64,000 nt of DNA from UBA7672 sp044224605 (GCA_044224605.1 JBGAKC010000015.1:1-64000), one strand, 5' to 3'; counted from the first letter of the stretch, positions 8,556 through 20,612 are shown. The notes: generated by a model not told the origin, from the letters alone. Numbers and translations are program-made.

Positions 8556-9523
8556 GCGCGACCCCTCCTGAGGATGCGACTTCAGACCCGGCCCGTAGCG
8601 ATACGGAAGCTAGGCTGGAGGACGTTTCCCGGCAAGAAGCCGGCGCCTCGCGCCTGTTCCGGATCGATCCGGGGCTCGCGCCCGGGCTCTACGTTGTTTC
8701 GACTCCCATAGGCAACCTGCGCGACATCACGTTGCGCGCCCTCGATATTCTCGCATCCGCCGATGTCGTCTGCGCCGAGGATACGCGTGTTGCGCACAAG
8801 CTCCTGTCTGCCTTCGGAGTCTCCGCCCGATTGCGCCCATATCATGACCACAACGGCGCACAGGCGCGGCCCGCGCTGCTTAACGAACTGCTAACGGGCG
8901 CCCGCATCGCCCTGATGTCCGACGCCGGCACGCCGCTGATCTCGGACCCGGGCTACAAGCTGGTGCGCGAAGCGGTCGGGCAGGGTTCGCCCGTCTATGC
9001 CATCCCCGGCGCCTCCGCGCCGCTTACCGCGCTGGCGTCCTCCGGCCTCCCGACGGACCGCTTCACTTTTGCCGGCTTCCCGCCGCCCAAATCCTCCGCC
9101 CGCAAGCGTTTCCTCTCCGAGATGAAATCCGCTCAAGGCACGCTGATCTTCTTCGAAGGCCCCTCGCGCCTCGCCGCCAGCCTTGCCGACATGGCGGAAG
9201 TCTTCGGGTCTCGCGACGCCGCCGTCGCGCGCGAGCTCACCAAGAAGTTCGAGGAAACCCGCCGCGCCACGCTCCCCGAACTCGCCGCTCACTATGCCGA
9301 AGCCGGTCCGCCGCGAGGCGAGATCGTGATCCTCGTCGGCCCGCCGACAGCGCCTGAACAGACCGATGAAGCCGCCCTCGACGCCGCCATTCTCGCCGCC
9401 GACGAGACGCGCCCACTGAAGGAGATAGCCGCCGAGATCGCCGAACGCCTCGGCCTCAAGCGGCGCGACGTCTACGAACGCGCGCTCGACTTGCGTGATG
9501 CGGGCGATGGCGAAGAAGCCTGA
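8549..9523 (+). CDS. rsmI: RsmI 16S rRNA 2'-O-ribose C1402 methyltransferase
   Basis: A 324-residue SAM-dependent methyltransferase of the tetrapyrrole-methylase fold. Family motifs are LYVVSTPIGNLRDITLRAL, CAEDTRVAHKLL, MSDAGTPLISDPGY and FEGPSRLAASLADM. It methylates C1402 of 16S rRNA together with RsmH. The first in-frame ATG (8549) gives about 45 residues before the usual start and overlaps the first codons of the divergent lppC-like gene by 7 bases. No better in-frame ATG or GTG lies before the conserved core. The true start may be a rarer codon. yraN overlaps its 3' end. Confidence 0.94.
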   Translation: MTCATPPEDATSDPARSDTEARLEDVSRQEAGASRLFRIDPGLAPGLYVVSTPIGNLRDITLRALDILASADVVCAEDTRVAHKLLSAFGVSARLRPYHDHNGAQARPALLNELLTGARIALMSDAGTPLISDPGYKLVREAVGQGSPVYAIPGASAPLTALASSGLPTDRFTFAGFPPPKSSARKRFLSEMKSAQGTLIFFEGPSRLAASLADMAEVFGSRDAAVARELTKKFEETRRATLPELAAHYAEAGPPRGEIVILVGPPTAPEQTDEAALDAAILAADETRPLKEIAAEIAERLGLKRRDVYERALDLRDAGDGEEA

Positions 9524-10001
9524 CACCTTCCTCCGCCGCCTGCGCGAACAGCAGGGCCGCCGCGCCGAGAACGCCGCCGCGCTCTGGCTGCAGCTGAAAG
9601 GCTACCGCATCCTCGCCCGCCGCGTCCGTACGCCCGCCTGCGAGATCAACCTCATCGCGGGCAGGAAGAACATGATCGTCTTCGTCGAGCTGAAATCCCG
9701 CGCTGCGCAGGATAAGGCCTTCGAATCCGTCACGCCGGACCTTCGCCGCCGCATCGAGGCAGCCGCCCGGATCTGGGTGTCCGGCCGGCCGAAACTGCAG
9801 ACCCGTCTCTGGCGCTTCGACATCGTCCTCCTCGCCCCCGGGCGCCTGCCGCGCCACATGCGCGACGCCTGGCGAGCGGAAAATAGTTCACCGCCCATTC
9901 ACCCCACTTCCCCAAAGCTGCAAACCGCCCGAAATTCGCCTCATCGTGCGCCTAGCACGACAGGGGTCCGGTCCGGACGGGAACCATTGGGATCACGATG
10001 A
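9507..10001 (+). CDS. YraN family endonuclease-like protein (UPF0102)
   Basis: A 164-residue protein of the YraN/UPF0102 family, which has a restriction-endonuclease-like fold. Conserved elements are RRAENAAALWLQLKGYRIL, then CEINLIA and VFVELKSR. The expected family length is near 120 residues. Here a Pro/Ser/Arg-rich tail of about 40 residues runs to a stop that overlaps the next start as ATGA. The gene starts inside the end of rsmI (17-base overlap), giving rsmI-yraN-BON translational coupling. The molecular role is unknown; the neighbours suggest envelope or replication-linked housekeeping. Confidence 0.85.
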   Translation: MAKKPDTFLRRLREQQGRRAENAAALWLQLKGYRILARRVRTPACEINLIAGRKNMIVFVELKSRAAQDKAFESVTPDLRRRIEAAARIWVSGRPKLQTRLWRFDIVLLAPGRLPRHMRDAWRAENSSPPIHPTSPKLQTARNSPHRAPSTTGVRSGREPLGSR

Positions 10002-10780
10002 CTGCGCGCCTTTTCGCCTGCGTCCTCCTCGCCGCGCCGCTGCTTGGCGGCTGCTTCTCCGACCGCACCTTCTTCGAGGCGGCGGACGACGCCTCCTCCG
10101 CCACCGAGATCAAGACGCGCCTCTTCGCCGCCGGCGGCTTCTCCCGCTTCGGCGAAGTCGATGTCGCCGTGGTCGACCGCTTCGTCCTGCTCTCCGGTCG
10201 CGTGCCCTCCGAGGCCGACAGGAAGGAAGCCGAGCGCATCGCCTGGCAGGTCGGCTCGGTCGACGAGGTCGCCAACGAGCTTCAGATCGAGACCTGGGAT
10301 CTCGGCCGCGACATGAATGATGCGTGGATCACCGAACAGGTCCGCATGAGCCTCATCGCCGACAACGACATCAAGGGCACGAACTACAACATCCAGGTCC
10401 ATTCGGGCGTCGTCTACCTGCTCGGCCTCGCCCGCACCGAGGACGAACTCCGCAAGGCCGCCGAACACGCCAGCCTCGTCAACGGCGTCACCAAGGTGAT
10501 CTCGTACGTGAAGATGCGTGAGCGCGGCCAGCCACCGCCGGACATCTCCGTCGCCGCCGCCCCGCCGTCCGACCAGCAGGGCCGGCCCGTCGCCGTCGAT
10601 ACGACGCCTGGCGCGATCAAGCTCGCCCCTGCCTCCGGCACGCCCGCGCCGATCGTGCAGACGACCCCCACCACGCGCGCGCAATACACCGACCCCTACG
10701 CCCCGGGCGCCACGCCGCCCCCGGGCTCCAACAACAGTGGCGGCCTGCAAAGTTCGCCCCTGCCGCCGCCGCGGAATTGA
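9998..10780 (+). CDS. Double-BON-domain lipoprotein, DolP-like
   Basis: A 260-residue exported lipoprotein candidate. The signal peptide ends in the lipobox LGGC at about residue 19. Two BON domains follow, about residues 35-100 and 108-175; each has the pattern of a short helix, then V-x-V and a hydrophobic G-x-V strand. A long Pro/Ala/Thr-rich low-complexity tail ends the protein. E. coli DolP (YraP) has this architecture and sits in the same yraL-M-N-P neighbourhood, where it supports outer-membrane integrity. The tail is not part of DolP, so I give no symbol. The start overlaps the yraN stop. Confidence 0.85.
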   Translation: MTARLFACVLLAAPLLGGCFSDRTFFEAADDASSATEIKTRLFAAGGFSRFGEVDVAVVDRFVLLSGRVPSEADRKEAERIAWQVGSVDEVANELQIETWDLGRDMNDAWITEQVRMSLIADNDIKGTNYNIQVHSGVVYLLGLARTEDELRKAAEHASLVNGVTKVISYVKMRERGQPPPDISVAAAPPSDQQGRPVAVDTTPGAIKLAPASGTPAPIVQTTPTTRAQYTDPYAPGATPPPGSNNSGGLQSSPLPPPRN

Positions 10781-10858
10781 ACGACCCTGACTGATGGGCG
10801 AAAGATTGCGCCTGAGGGCCGGGCAACCTAGGTAAGGTGCGCAGGCTGGAGCGCATTC

Positions 10859-11803
10859 ATGTCCCTTCGTATCGCCGTCCAGATGGACCCGCTGGAGTCC
10901 ATCAATCCCGCCGGCGACAGCACCTTCATGATGATCGAGGAAGCGCAGAAACGCGGCTACCAGGTCTTCGTCTACGGCGTCGGCGACCTCGCCTATGACT
11001 CAGGCGCGATATTGGCCTACGCTCGCCCCGCCAAGGTCTTCCCCGGTCAGACGCCGCACGCGACCTTCGAAGCCGCGAAACTCATCGACCTGCGCCGCGA
11101 CGCCGACGTCGTCCTGATGCGACAGGACCCGCCCTTCCACATGGGCTACATAACCGCCGCGCACCTGCTCGAACTCGTCACGGACGAGACGCTGGTGGTC
11201 AATGATCCCGCCGGCGTGCGCTCGTCGCCGGAAAAAGTCCTGCCGCTTCTCTTCCCCGATCTTCAGCCGCCCACGCTCATCACGCGCGACATCGCCCGCG
11301 TGCGCGAATTTCGCGAGCGCCATGGCGACGTCGTGCTGAAGCCGCTGCACGGCCATGGCGGGGCAGGGGTGCTCAAAGTCTCCCGCGACGACGGCAATCT
11401 CGAAGCCATTGTCGACCTCTTCAACAAGATGGCCCCGGAAGCCTTCATCGCGCAGGCCTTCCTCCCCGCCGTCAGCGAGGGCGACAAACGGATCCTGCTC
11501 ATCGACGGCGAACCCGTCGGCGCCATCAACCGCAAGCCGCCCACCGGCGCCATCCGCTCCAACCTCGTCGTTGGCGGCACGGCGGAAGCCACCGAACTTT
11601 CCGTGCGTGAGAAGGAAATCTGCGCCCGCATCGGCCCCGAACTGAAGAAGCGCGGCCTCCTCTTCGTGGGCATCGACGTCATCGGCGGCATGATGACCGA
11701 GATCAACGTCACGTCCCCGACAGGCGCCCGCGCCCTCAAACGCCTCAGCGGCGTCGACGCCATAGCAAAGCTGTGGGACGTGATCGAGAAGCGCGTGAAA
11801 TAA
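10859..11803 (+). CDS. gshB: Glutathione synthetase
   Basis: A 314-residue ATP-grasp ligase that joins gamma-glutamylcysteine and glycine in the second step of glutathione synthesis. It begins with the family pattern IAVQMDPLESINPAGDSTF. It contains RQDPPFHMGYITAAHLLE, the ATP-grasp loop PLHGHGGAGVLKV, and ends with GIDVIGGMMTEINVTSPTG. Length and motifs are standard. It follows the rsmI-yraN-BON cluster with a 78-base gap, a common alphaproteobacterial order. Confidence 0.97.
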   Translation: MSLRIAVQMDPLESINPAGDSTFMMIEEAQKRGYQVFVYGVGDLAYDSGAILAYARPAKVFPGQTPHATFEAAKLIDLRRDADVVLMRQDPPFHMGYITAAHLLELVTDETLVVNDPAGVRSSPEKVLPLLFPDLQPPTLITRDIARVREFRERHGDVVLKPLHGHGGAGVLKVSRDDGNLEAIVDLFNKMAPEAFIAQAFLPAVSEGDKRILLIDGEPVGAINRKPPTGAIRSNLVVGGTAEATELSVREKEICARIGPELKKRGLLFVGIDVIGGMMTEINVTSPTGARALKRLSGVDAIAKLWDVIEKRVK

Positions 11804-11849
11804 GGGACCGCCGGGCTCCCGACCGCCTCAGCAACTGTCTTTATGCGAT

Positions 11850-11925
11850 GCGCGTTAGAGTGATGTCCCAGGCGGATCATGGCGTTGAGGATGGTGAGGA
11901 ACTTTCTGGCGCCGGCGATGAACGA
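11850..11925 (-). pseudogene. Degenerate C-terminal scrap of an IS110-type transposase
   Basis: The minus strand between gshB and the next gene encodes, in one frame, AGARKFLTILNAMIRLG. This resembles the C-terminal tail of IS110-family transposases, where a V-A-x-x-A/M-R-K-L-L-T-I-L-N-A-M-x-R pattern is usual. No start codon, catalytic region or element ends are visible nearby. If real it is a short relic of an insertion. The match was recognised by eye over about 17 residues and could be chance. Confidence 0.35.
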
Positions 11926-12067
11926 TCCGCCCCCGGAACCTGCGCGTCCCGCGAAGGCGTCCGGCCTCATCGCCTGACGCAAAAAACCTGCAGAAACACA
12001 GGCTTTCCGGGCCTCCAGCGCGCTTCGTTAATCGTCTGGTCAGCAGCATCCCCACAGGGTCGCGGCA

Positions 12068-13819
12068 ATGACCGAACCGGTTCGCCATCAGCCAGCGAAT
12101 GACACGACGTCCGAAGCTTCGGCGGCCGAAATCCTGTCGGCCACTGCGCGTGGCTGGCGAGGCGCCGCCCTCGCGATCAGTTCGACCGGCCGCGTGATCG
12201 CCGCGAGCCCGCTCTCAGGCCTGACCGCTGGCATGAAAGCGCCGTTCGATCTTCCCGCCGCGCCGATCGCTTCGCAGCTCGTCGATTCTGCCGGCCGCTC
12301 CTGGCGCATCTCCGCCCCCATCGCCGGCGTCCGCCTCGCTACCGCTGACCTGCGCGAGGAGCCTGACGCCGCGCATCGTTTCACCGCCGCTGTCAGCCAC
12401 GAGATCAGGACGCCGCTCAACGGCATTCTCGGCATGGCCGCGCTGCTGGAAGAAACCGAGCTCACGCCGGCCCAGCGCGACTATGCCGGCGCCATCCGCA
12501 AATCCGGCGCGCGCCTGCTCGACCTGCTCAACAACGTGCTGGACTTCTCGCGCATGGAGGCGGGCGATATCCCGCTCGACGCTGCGCCTTTCGATCCGTC
12601 CGACCTTGTGCAGGACGTCGCCGAACTCCTCGCTCCGCGCGCCCACTCCGCCGGGCTCGACATAGCGGCAATCGTCCACCCCGAACTGCCCGCCCGCATG
12701 ATCGGCGATGCTGGCCGCCTGCGCCAGATCCTGTTCAACCTCGCCGGCAACGCCGTGAAATTCACCGAAGCAGGCGCCGTGCTGATCGAGGCGCGCCCCG
12801 GCGAGACCGGGCAGGGCCTGCAGCTTGTCATCCGCGATACCGGCGCCGGCGTTCCCGAACATGCCCGCGCGCGACTGTTCGACGCCTTCAGCCAGGTCAG
12901 CGCCGCTGATGCGCGCCGCGATGGCGGCGTCGGGCTCGGCCTTGCCATCGTCGCCCGCCTGGTCGATGCGATGAAAGGTAAGATCAGCGTCTCGTCCGCC
13001 TGGGGCCGTGGCTCCATGTTCGTGGTCGATCTCCCGCTTGAGGCCGGACCGCAACCGCCTGCCGCGCCGCGCGTGCGTTCGAGGCGGCCGCTGCGCATTG
13101 CAATGGACCTTCCGCCCGCCTCGCGCTTCGCCATCATCACCGCGCTCGCTCTTGGCAATGCGCAGATCGTCGCCGACATGGCGGACGCCGATCTTGTCAT
13201 CCTGGATGCGGCGTTGCCGCCCGCTCACATCGAAGCCATTGCCAGCAGGAAACGAACGCTTGTCGTGCTGCGCCCCCGCGATCGTTCGCGCCTTGAAACA
13301 TTCCGCGAGCTGGGTTGCGCCGGCTATCTCATCCGCCCCTTGCGCGCTGCTTCCATCGTCGAGCGCGTCGGCCTGACGCTCGCGGGCGCCGAACAGCCTG
13401 CGCCGCGCGACGAGCGGAAGAAGCCAGGCGAGGCTGGCAACGTCCTCATCGCCGACGACAACGCCGTCAACGCGCTGCTGGCGCGTTCCGCGCTCACGGC
13501 TGCGGGCTTCCGTGTCGACACTGCTGGAACCGGCGCTGAGGCGCTGGAAAGGATGGCGGAAACGCATTATTCCGTGGTGTTCATGGATATTCGCATGCCG
13601 GTGATGGATGGTCTCGAGGCGACGCGGCGCATCCGCCGCCTTGAAGGTCCCGCGTCCGATACGCCGATCGTCGCGCTCACCGCCGACATAGATCCGGAGC
13701 TTGAAGACCGCGCCCGCGAGGCTGGCGTCTCGCAGCTCGCCTCCAAGCCCATTGACCCGCCGCGCCTGCGGGATCTCGCCAACCACTGGGCGCAGCAGAG
13801 AAAGCAGGCCGCCGAATGA
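12068..13819 (+). CDS. Hybrid histidine kinase with C-terminal receiver
   Basis: A 583-residue soluble hybrid kinase with no predicted membrane segment. Residues 1-95 are a weak, unassigned input region. HisKA follows with His 111 (AVSHEIRTPLNGILGMA), then HATPase_c with LFNLAGNAVKFT and a degenerate G2 (DGGVGLGLAIVARLV). A divergent second receiver-like stretch without clear acidic residues lies at about 340-445. A canonical receiver follows at about 460-575 with phospho-acceptor D507 (VVFMDIRMPVMDG) and Lys in ASKPID. Its last codon overlaps the start of the AmpG-like permease as ATGA, suggesting coupled expression. The phosphorelay partner is not in the neighbourhood. Confidence 0.9.
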   Translation: MTEPVRHQPANDTTSEASAAEILSATARGWRGAALAISSTGRVIAASPLSGLTAGMKAPFDLPAAPIASQLVDSAGRSWRISAPIAGVRLATADLREEPDAAHRFTAAVSHEIRTPLNGILGMAALLEETELTPAQRDYAGAIRKSGARLLDLLNNVLDFSRMEAGDIPLDAAPFDPSDLVQDVAELLAPRAHSAGLDIAAIVHPELPARMIGDAGRLRQILFNLAGNAVKFTEAGAVLIEARPGETGQGLQLVIRDTGAGVPEHARARLFDAFSQVSAADARRDGGVGLGLAIVARLVDAMKGKISVSSAWGRGSMFVVDLPLEAGPQPPAAPRVRSRRPLRIAMDLPPASRFAIITALALGNAQIVADMADADLVILDAALPPAHIEAIASRKRTLVVLRPRDRSRLETFRELGCAGYLIRPLRAASIVERVGLTLAGAEQPAPRDERKKPGEAGNVLIADDNAVNALLARSALTAAGFRVDTAGTGAEALERMAETHYSVVFMDIRMPVMDGLEATRRIRRLEGPASDTPIVALTADIDPELEDRAREAGVSQLASKPIDPPRLRDLANHWAQQRKQAAE

Positions 13820-15513
13820 CCGACGCCGCGATCAGCGCGGATGCGGCGCCCAAGGCGCGCAAGCCGTCAATCTTCAACGATCGTCGCCGCCTCGCAATGC
13901 TGATGCTGGGATTCGCCTCCGGCCTGCCGTTCACAGTGGTGGGTGGAACGCTCGCCGCATGGTTCACAGCCAAAGGCGTCTCCACGGCCACTATCGGCAT
14001 CCTGTCGTGGTCGGCGTTGGCCTACTCGTTTAAATTTCTCTGGTCGCCCGCGCTGCATCGCACGGCCGCCCCGTTCTTTGCGCGCTATGGTCTGCGCCGC
14101 GGCTGGTTCCTGCCGCTGCAGGCAATCCAGGTCCTGCTGCTGCTCGGCTTCGCGACGCTGGACCCGACCACGAACCTCCTCGCCATCGCCGGCCTCGCCG
14201 TGCTGGCGTCCTTCGTCTCGGCGACATTCGACATCGTGCTCGACGCCTGGCGGATCGAGACCGCGCGCGACAAGGAAGACATCGACGCACTCTCGACGCT
14301 GGTTCAGGCCGGCTATCGCAGCGCCGCCTTCGTTGGCGGGGCAGGAGCGCTGATCCTGTCCGACCATATGAGCTGGAACGTCGTCATCGTCGTTCTGGCG
14401 CTGATCATGGGTCTGACGCTTGTCGGTTCGATCATCGCGCCCGAGCCGCAGCATGCCGGCGTCTCTGCAAAGGCGGCACAAGCAGAAACCGAACGTCGCT
14501 TCGATCGGACGGGCCGGAATATCGTCGTGGGTCTCGTGTCGCTTGGCTGGCTCTGGGCGTTCTGGACGCTGGGCTCCTTCATGATCGACTCGCTCCTGCA
14601 TCCGGAAACGTCGAAGGCCGGACCGTTCACGCTGACGATGGGCCCGCTCATCGTCGCGGCGACTGTGCTGGGCCCGGCGCTGGGCGCAGTCTGGCTTATC
14701 TGGTTCCGCAAGCCGCGTGCAGCCGATGCGGCGCCGGGGCCGAAGCTGCCGGATTGGTTGCAGGCGACGTCCGACGGCCTCTTCGGGTCAGTCATCGAAC
14801 CAATGATCGATCTCATCGAACGGCTGCGCTGGGTCGCGCTGCTCGCACTTGCGATCATCCTGTCCTACCGTTTCGCGGATAACATTTGGGGTTCGTTCGC
14901 CTATCCATTCTATATGGGCGCGGAGCATGGCGCGCTTGGGCATACAGCGACCGAAGTGGCGTTTGCTTCCAAGATGATCGGCGTCGTCGCAATCATCGCT
15001 GGCATCGCCGGAGGCGGCCTGCTGCTGAAATTCATTGGCCGCATGCCGGCGCTGGTTGTCGCCGCCATGCTCGCTGCCGCCACGAATCTCCTGTTCGCGG
15101 ATCTCGCCGGCGGCGCGCCGGGCATGGATACGTTCCTCGCCTTGACGCATCTCGATGCGCTGTTCGGCGCGTTCGGGGAAAACCAGCTGCGCATGGCGCG
15201 CCTGACGATTGCGATCCTTGGCGAGAACCTTGCCGTCGGCTTCGCGAGCGTGGTTTACCTCGCCTACCTCACCTCGATGATCAATCCGAAGTATGCCGCC
15301 GTTCAGGCCGCGCTGCTCGGCTCTCTCACCATGCTCGTGGGACAGCTCGGCCGTCCGTGGCTTGGCGCGCTCATCGAAAGCGACGGCTTCGCCTACGTCT
15401 TTGTGCTAACCGCTGGGATCGGCCTCATCCCGGTAGCGCTGTCCGCGCTGGAATGGTGGCGCCAGTCGCGCCTGCCCAAGACAGACGCAGCGACGCCACA
15501 ACCCGCCGAATAG
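13816..15513 (+). CDS. AmpG-like muropeptide permease (MFS)
   Basis: A 565-residue inner-membrane transporter of the major facilitator superfamily. The start (LGFASGLPFTVVGGTLAAWF, then GVSTATIGILSW and KFLWSP) is the hallmark of AmpG, which imports anhydro-muropeptides for cell-wall recycling. The sequence gives about 12-14 helices. Several alphaproteobacteria carry multiple AmpG-like proteins, so the substrate is inference. The 4-base overlap with the upstream hybrid kinase suggests the kinase and transporter are made together, perhaps linking wall turnover to a phosphorelay. Confidence 0.85.
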   Translation: MTDAAISADAAPKARKPSIFNDRRRLAMLMLGFASGLPFTVVGGTLAAWFTAKGVSTATIGILSWSALAYSFKFLWSPALHRTAAPFFARYGLRRGWFLPLQAIQVLLLLGFATLDPTTNLLAIAGLAVLASFVSATFDIVLDAWRIETARDKEDIDALSTLVQAGYRSAAFVGGAGALILSDHMSWNVVIVVLALIMGLTLVGSIIAPEPQHAGVSAKAAQAETERRFDRTGRNIVVGLVSLGWLWAFWTLGSFMIDSLLHPETSKAGPFTLTMGPLIVAATVLGPALGAVWLIWFRKPRAADAAPGPKLPDWLQATSDGLFGSVIEPMIDLIERLRWVALLALAIILSYRFADNIWGSFAYPFYMGAEHGALGHTATEVAFASKMIGVVAIIAGIAGGGLLLKFIGRMPALVVAAMLAAATNLLFADLAGGAPGMDTFLALTHLDALFGAFGENQLRMARLTIAILGENLAVGFASVVYLAYLTSMINPKYAAVQAALLGSLTMLVGQLGRPWLGALIESDGFAYVFVLTAGIGLIPVALSALEWWRQSRLPKTDAATPQPAE

Positions 15514-15519
15514 GGCGGA

Positions 15520-17787
<2,268 letters not shown>

Positions 17788-17912
17788 CTAAGGGGCTGGG
17801 GCTTTTATGCTTGAGGGCGAACGCTTGGGTCACTAGGCAGGGGCTTCGCCAGAGAAGTCAGGGCTGGGCGAGGCAGGCGGGCATTCAGCCGCAAACGGGG
17901 TTTGAATCAAGC

Positions 17913-20612
17913 GTGAAGGGGCGCGATTCCACGTCTGGCGAGCAAGAAGTTGCTCAAACCTCGCCCTCAACCGAGGGCGCGACGCCATTCATGGCCCAAT
18001 ATCTCGACATGAAGCGCAATCATCCTGATGCGCTGCTGTTCTTCCGGATGGGCGATTTCTACGAACTCTTCTTCGACGATGCGGTCCTGGCAGGGCAGGT
18101 GCTGGGCATAACACAGACCTTCCGCGGCCAGCATAATGGCCAACCCATCCCGATGGCGGGCGTGCCCTATCATGCCGCCGAAGGCTATCTCGCCCGCCTG
18201 ATCAAGGCCGGCCATCGTGTCGCCGTATGCGAGCAGACGGAAGATCCAGCCGAGGCCAAGAAGCGCGGCTCCAAGGCCGTTGTCCGGCGCGAGATCGTCC
18301 GGGTGGTCACGCCGGGCACGATTACCGAGGAAGCTCTGCTCGAGGCGCGTTCCGCCAACAGCCTGGCGGCCATTGGGATCGCAGGCGGCGGTCGCGAAGC
18401 AGCGCTCGCGATCGCTGATGTCTCCACCGGCCGGTTCGAGGTGTTCAATCTTTCGCCCGCCGTTCTCGATGATGTGCTGTCAGCGGTTGGCCCACGCGAA
18501 GTCCTCGTCGCCGACAGCGTCATGTCCCACGCCGATGTCGCCCGCGCGACACAGGGCTTGACGCTGACGCCCCGGCCCGATGCGCGCGCCGACGCCAGGC
18601 TGGGCGAGCGGGTGATGAAGGCGGCCTTCGGCGTCTCGACGCTGGACGGGTTCGGAACCTTCTCCCGCGCCGAACTGATCGCCTGCGCTCTCATGTTCGA
18701 CTATCTCGCGCTGACCCAGGCGGGAGGACAGGCGCGGCTTGATCCGCCGCTCCGTTCCGCGCCCGACGCCTTCCTTGCGATCGACCCGGCCACACGCACC
18801 AGCCTCGAGATCGAGAAGTCCTCCCGTGGCCAGCGGCAGGGATCGCTTGTCGCCTCCATTGACCGGACCGTGACGGCGGCAGGCGCGCGCCTCCTGGCCT
18901 TCCGACTTGGCCGCCCGTCACGCGACGCCGCCGAGATCGAGCGCCGCCTCGACGCAGTTGCCTTCTTCCTCGACGCTTCCGAGCGTCGTGATTTCGCGCG
19001 CGATGCGCTGAAGCGCGCCAGCGATCTTGAACGCTCGCGCATGCGCCTGTCGCTGCGCCGTGGCGGACCGCGCGATCTGGCGGCGCTGGCGGCGTGCCTG
19101 TCGGTTGGCGAACAGATCTGCGCCGACCTGTCGAGGCAGGACCAGCCTCCCGCAGAGATCGCCTCCGCTTGCGCGGCGCTGACGCTGGCGGACAAGCCGC
19201 GCCTCGCCGCCTTCGCCCAGCAAGTAAACGCCGCCCTTGCGCGCGAGCTTCCCGTGCAGGCGCGCGACGGCGGCTTCATCGCGCAGGGCTATGACCCCGC
19301 TCTCGACGAGACGCGAACGCTGAAGGAAGATGCTCGCGCCATCATTGCTCGACTGGAAGTCGAATACGCAACCGAGACAGGCATTTCCGGCCTTCGCATC
19401 AAGCACAACAACGTGCTGGGCTTCTTCATCGAGGTGAACGCGAAGCATGGGGATGCACTGATGAAGCCGCCGCTGGCGTCGATCTTCATCCATCGCCAGA
19501 CCATGGCCAACGCCATGCGCTTCTCGACAACGCAGCTCAATGAGCTTGAAGCCAGGATCAGTCGCGCAGACGGCGAGGCGCTGGCCCGCGAACTCGACAT
19601 CTTCAATCGCTTCATCGCCGAAGCCGATGCGCTGGGGCCGGAGCTGGCGATGGTGGCAGATGGCCTCGCGCGTCTCGACATTGCCGCCGCCAACGCCGAA
19701 TGGGCGGCGGAGGTTTCCGCCGTGCGGCCGGAGATCGCCGACAAGCCGGTGTTCGAGGCGGAGGGCGCGCGGCATCCCGTCGTCGAGGCGGCGCTGCGCG
19801 CGACGGGGCAGGGCTTCACCGCGAACGATTGTCGGCTCGATGCGATGGGGACGGCGGGTCCGCGCCTGATGCTGATCACCGGCCCGAACATGGCGGGTAA
19901 ATCCACCTTCCTGCGCCAGAATGTGCTGCTCGCCATCCTCGCTCAGGCCGGGTGCTACGTGCCCGCGCGCAAGCTGCGGCTTGGTCTCGCAGATCGTGTC
20001 TTCTCGCGCGTCGGCGCATCGGACGATCTCGCGCGTGGACGCTCCACCTTCATGGTCGAGATGATCGAGACGGCCGCGATCCTCAATCAGGCAACGCCGA
20101 ACTCCATCGTCATCCTCGACGAGGTCGGCCGGGGAACCTCGACCTGGGATGGCCTCGCTATAGCCTGGGCTGCCGTCGAGCACCTGCACGAGGTCAACAA
20201 GTGCCGCGCCCTGTTCGCAACGCACTATCACGAGCTCACCGGCCTGTCGGACACGCTCGCCGCCTGCGCCAACGCCAGTCTCCGGGCGCAGGAATGGAAA
20301 GGCGACCTCGTCTTCCTGCACGAGGTGAAGCCCGGCCCCGCCGACCGTTCCTACGGCGTGCAGGTCGCCAAGCTCGCCGGCCTCCCCGCCGCCGCGGTGC
20401 GCCGGGCCGAAGCGGTGCTCAAGAAGCTCGAAGCGAAAGAAGGCGGCGCCAAGCGTCTCGAGGAGTTGCCGCTGTTTGCAGCCTTCGCTCCCGTCCCGGT
20501 CGAGGAGCGTCAGCCCTCGGAGGCCGACAAGCTTCTGAAGGCGCTGGACCCCGACACGCTCACGCCCAGAGAGGCGCTGGAGCTGGTCTACAAGCTCAAG
20601 AAACTCACCTAG
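17913..20612 (+). CDS. mutS: MutS DNA mismatch repair ATPase
   Basis: About 899 residues; recognises base mismatches and small loops and signals to MutL. Domain I starts with TPFMAQYLDMKRNHPDALLF and the mismatch-wedge motif RMGDFYELF. The ATPase domain has Walker A GPNMAGKSTFLR (about residue 657) and the later motifs LDEVGRGTSTWDG and ATHYHELT. The start is uncertain: the conserved block begins near the ATG at 17991, but the family needs some residues before it. I chose the GTG at 17913; a TTG at 17811 is also in frame. The gene ends 6 bases before a run of small dyad repeats. Confidence 0.95.
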   Translation: MKGRDSTSGEQEVAQTSPSTEGATPFMAQYLDMKRNHPDALLFFRMGDFYELFFDDAVLAGQVLGITQTFRGQHNGQPIPMAGVPYHAAEGYLARLIKAGHRVAVCEQTEDPAEAKKRGSKAVVRREIVRVVTPGTITEEALLEARSANSLAAIGIAGGGREAALAIADVSTGRFEVFNLSPAVLDDVLSAVGPREVLVADSVMSHADVARATQGLTLTPRPDARADARLGERVMKAAFGVSTLDGFGTFSRAELIACALMFDYLALTQAGGQARLDPPLRSAPDAFLAIDPATRTSLEIEKSSRGQRQGSLVASIDRTVTAAGARLLAFRLGRPSRDAAEIERRLDAVAFFLDASERRDFARDALKRASDLERSRMRLSLRRGGPRDLAALAACLSVGEQICADLSRQDQPPAEIASACAALTLADKPRLAAFAQQVNAALARELPVQARDGGFIAQGYDPALDETRTLKEDARAIIARLEVEYATETGISGLRIKHNNVLGFFIEVNAKHGDALMKPPLASIFIHRQTMANAMRFSTTQLNELEARISRADGEALARELDIFNRFIAEADALGPELAMVADGLARLDIAAANAEWAAEVSAVRPEIADKPVFEAEGARHPVVEAALRATGQGFTANDCRLDAMGTAGPRLMLITGPNMAGKSTFLRQNVLLAILAQAGCYVPARKLRLGLADRVFSRVGASDDLARGRSTFMVEMIETAAILNQATPNSIVILDEVGRGTSTWDGLAIAWAAVEHLHEVNKCRALFATHYHELTGLSDTLAACANASLRAQEWKGDLVFLHEVKPGPADRSYGVQVAKLAGLPAAAVRRAEAVLKKLEAKEGGAKRLEELPLFAAFAPVPVEERQPSEADKLLKALDPDTLTPREALELVYKLKKLT

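Noticed and set aside
12215..13786. 523-codon antisense frame opposite the hybrid kinase
   Set aside because: Composition and coverage show it is a shadow of the kinase gene.
17811..17912. Longer N-terminus of MutS from a TTG at 17811
   Set aside because: The extra 34 residues are not MutS-like and no ribosome site is visible; the GTG at 17913 is preferred, though neither is proven.
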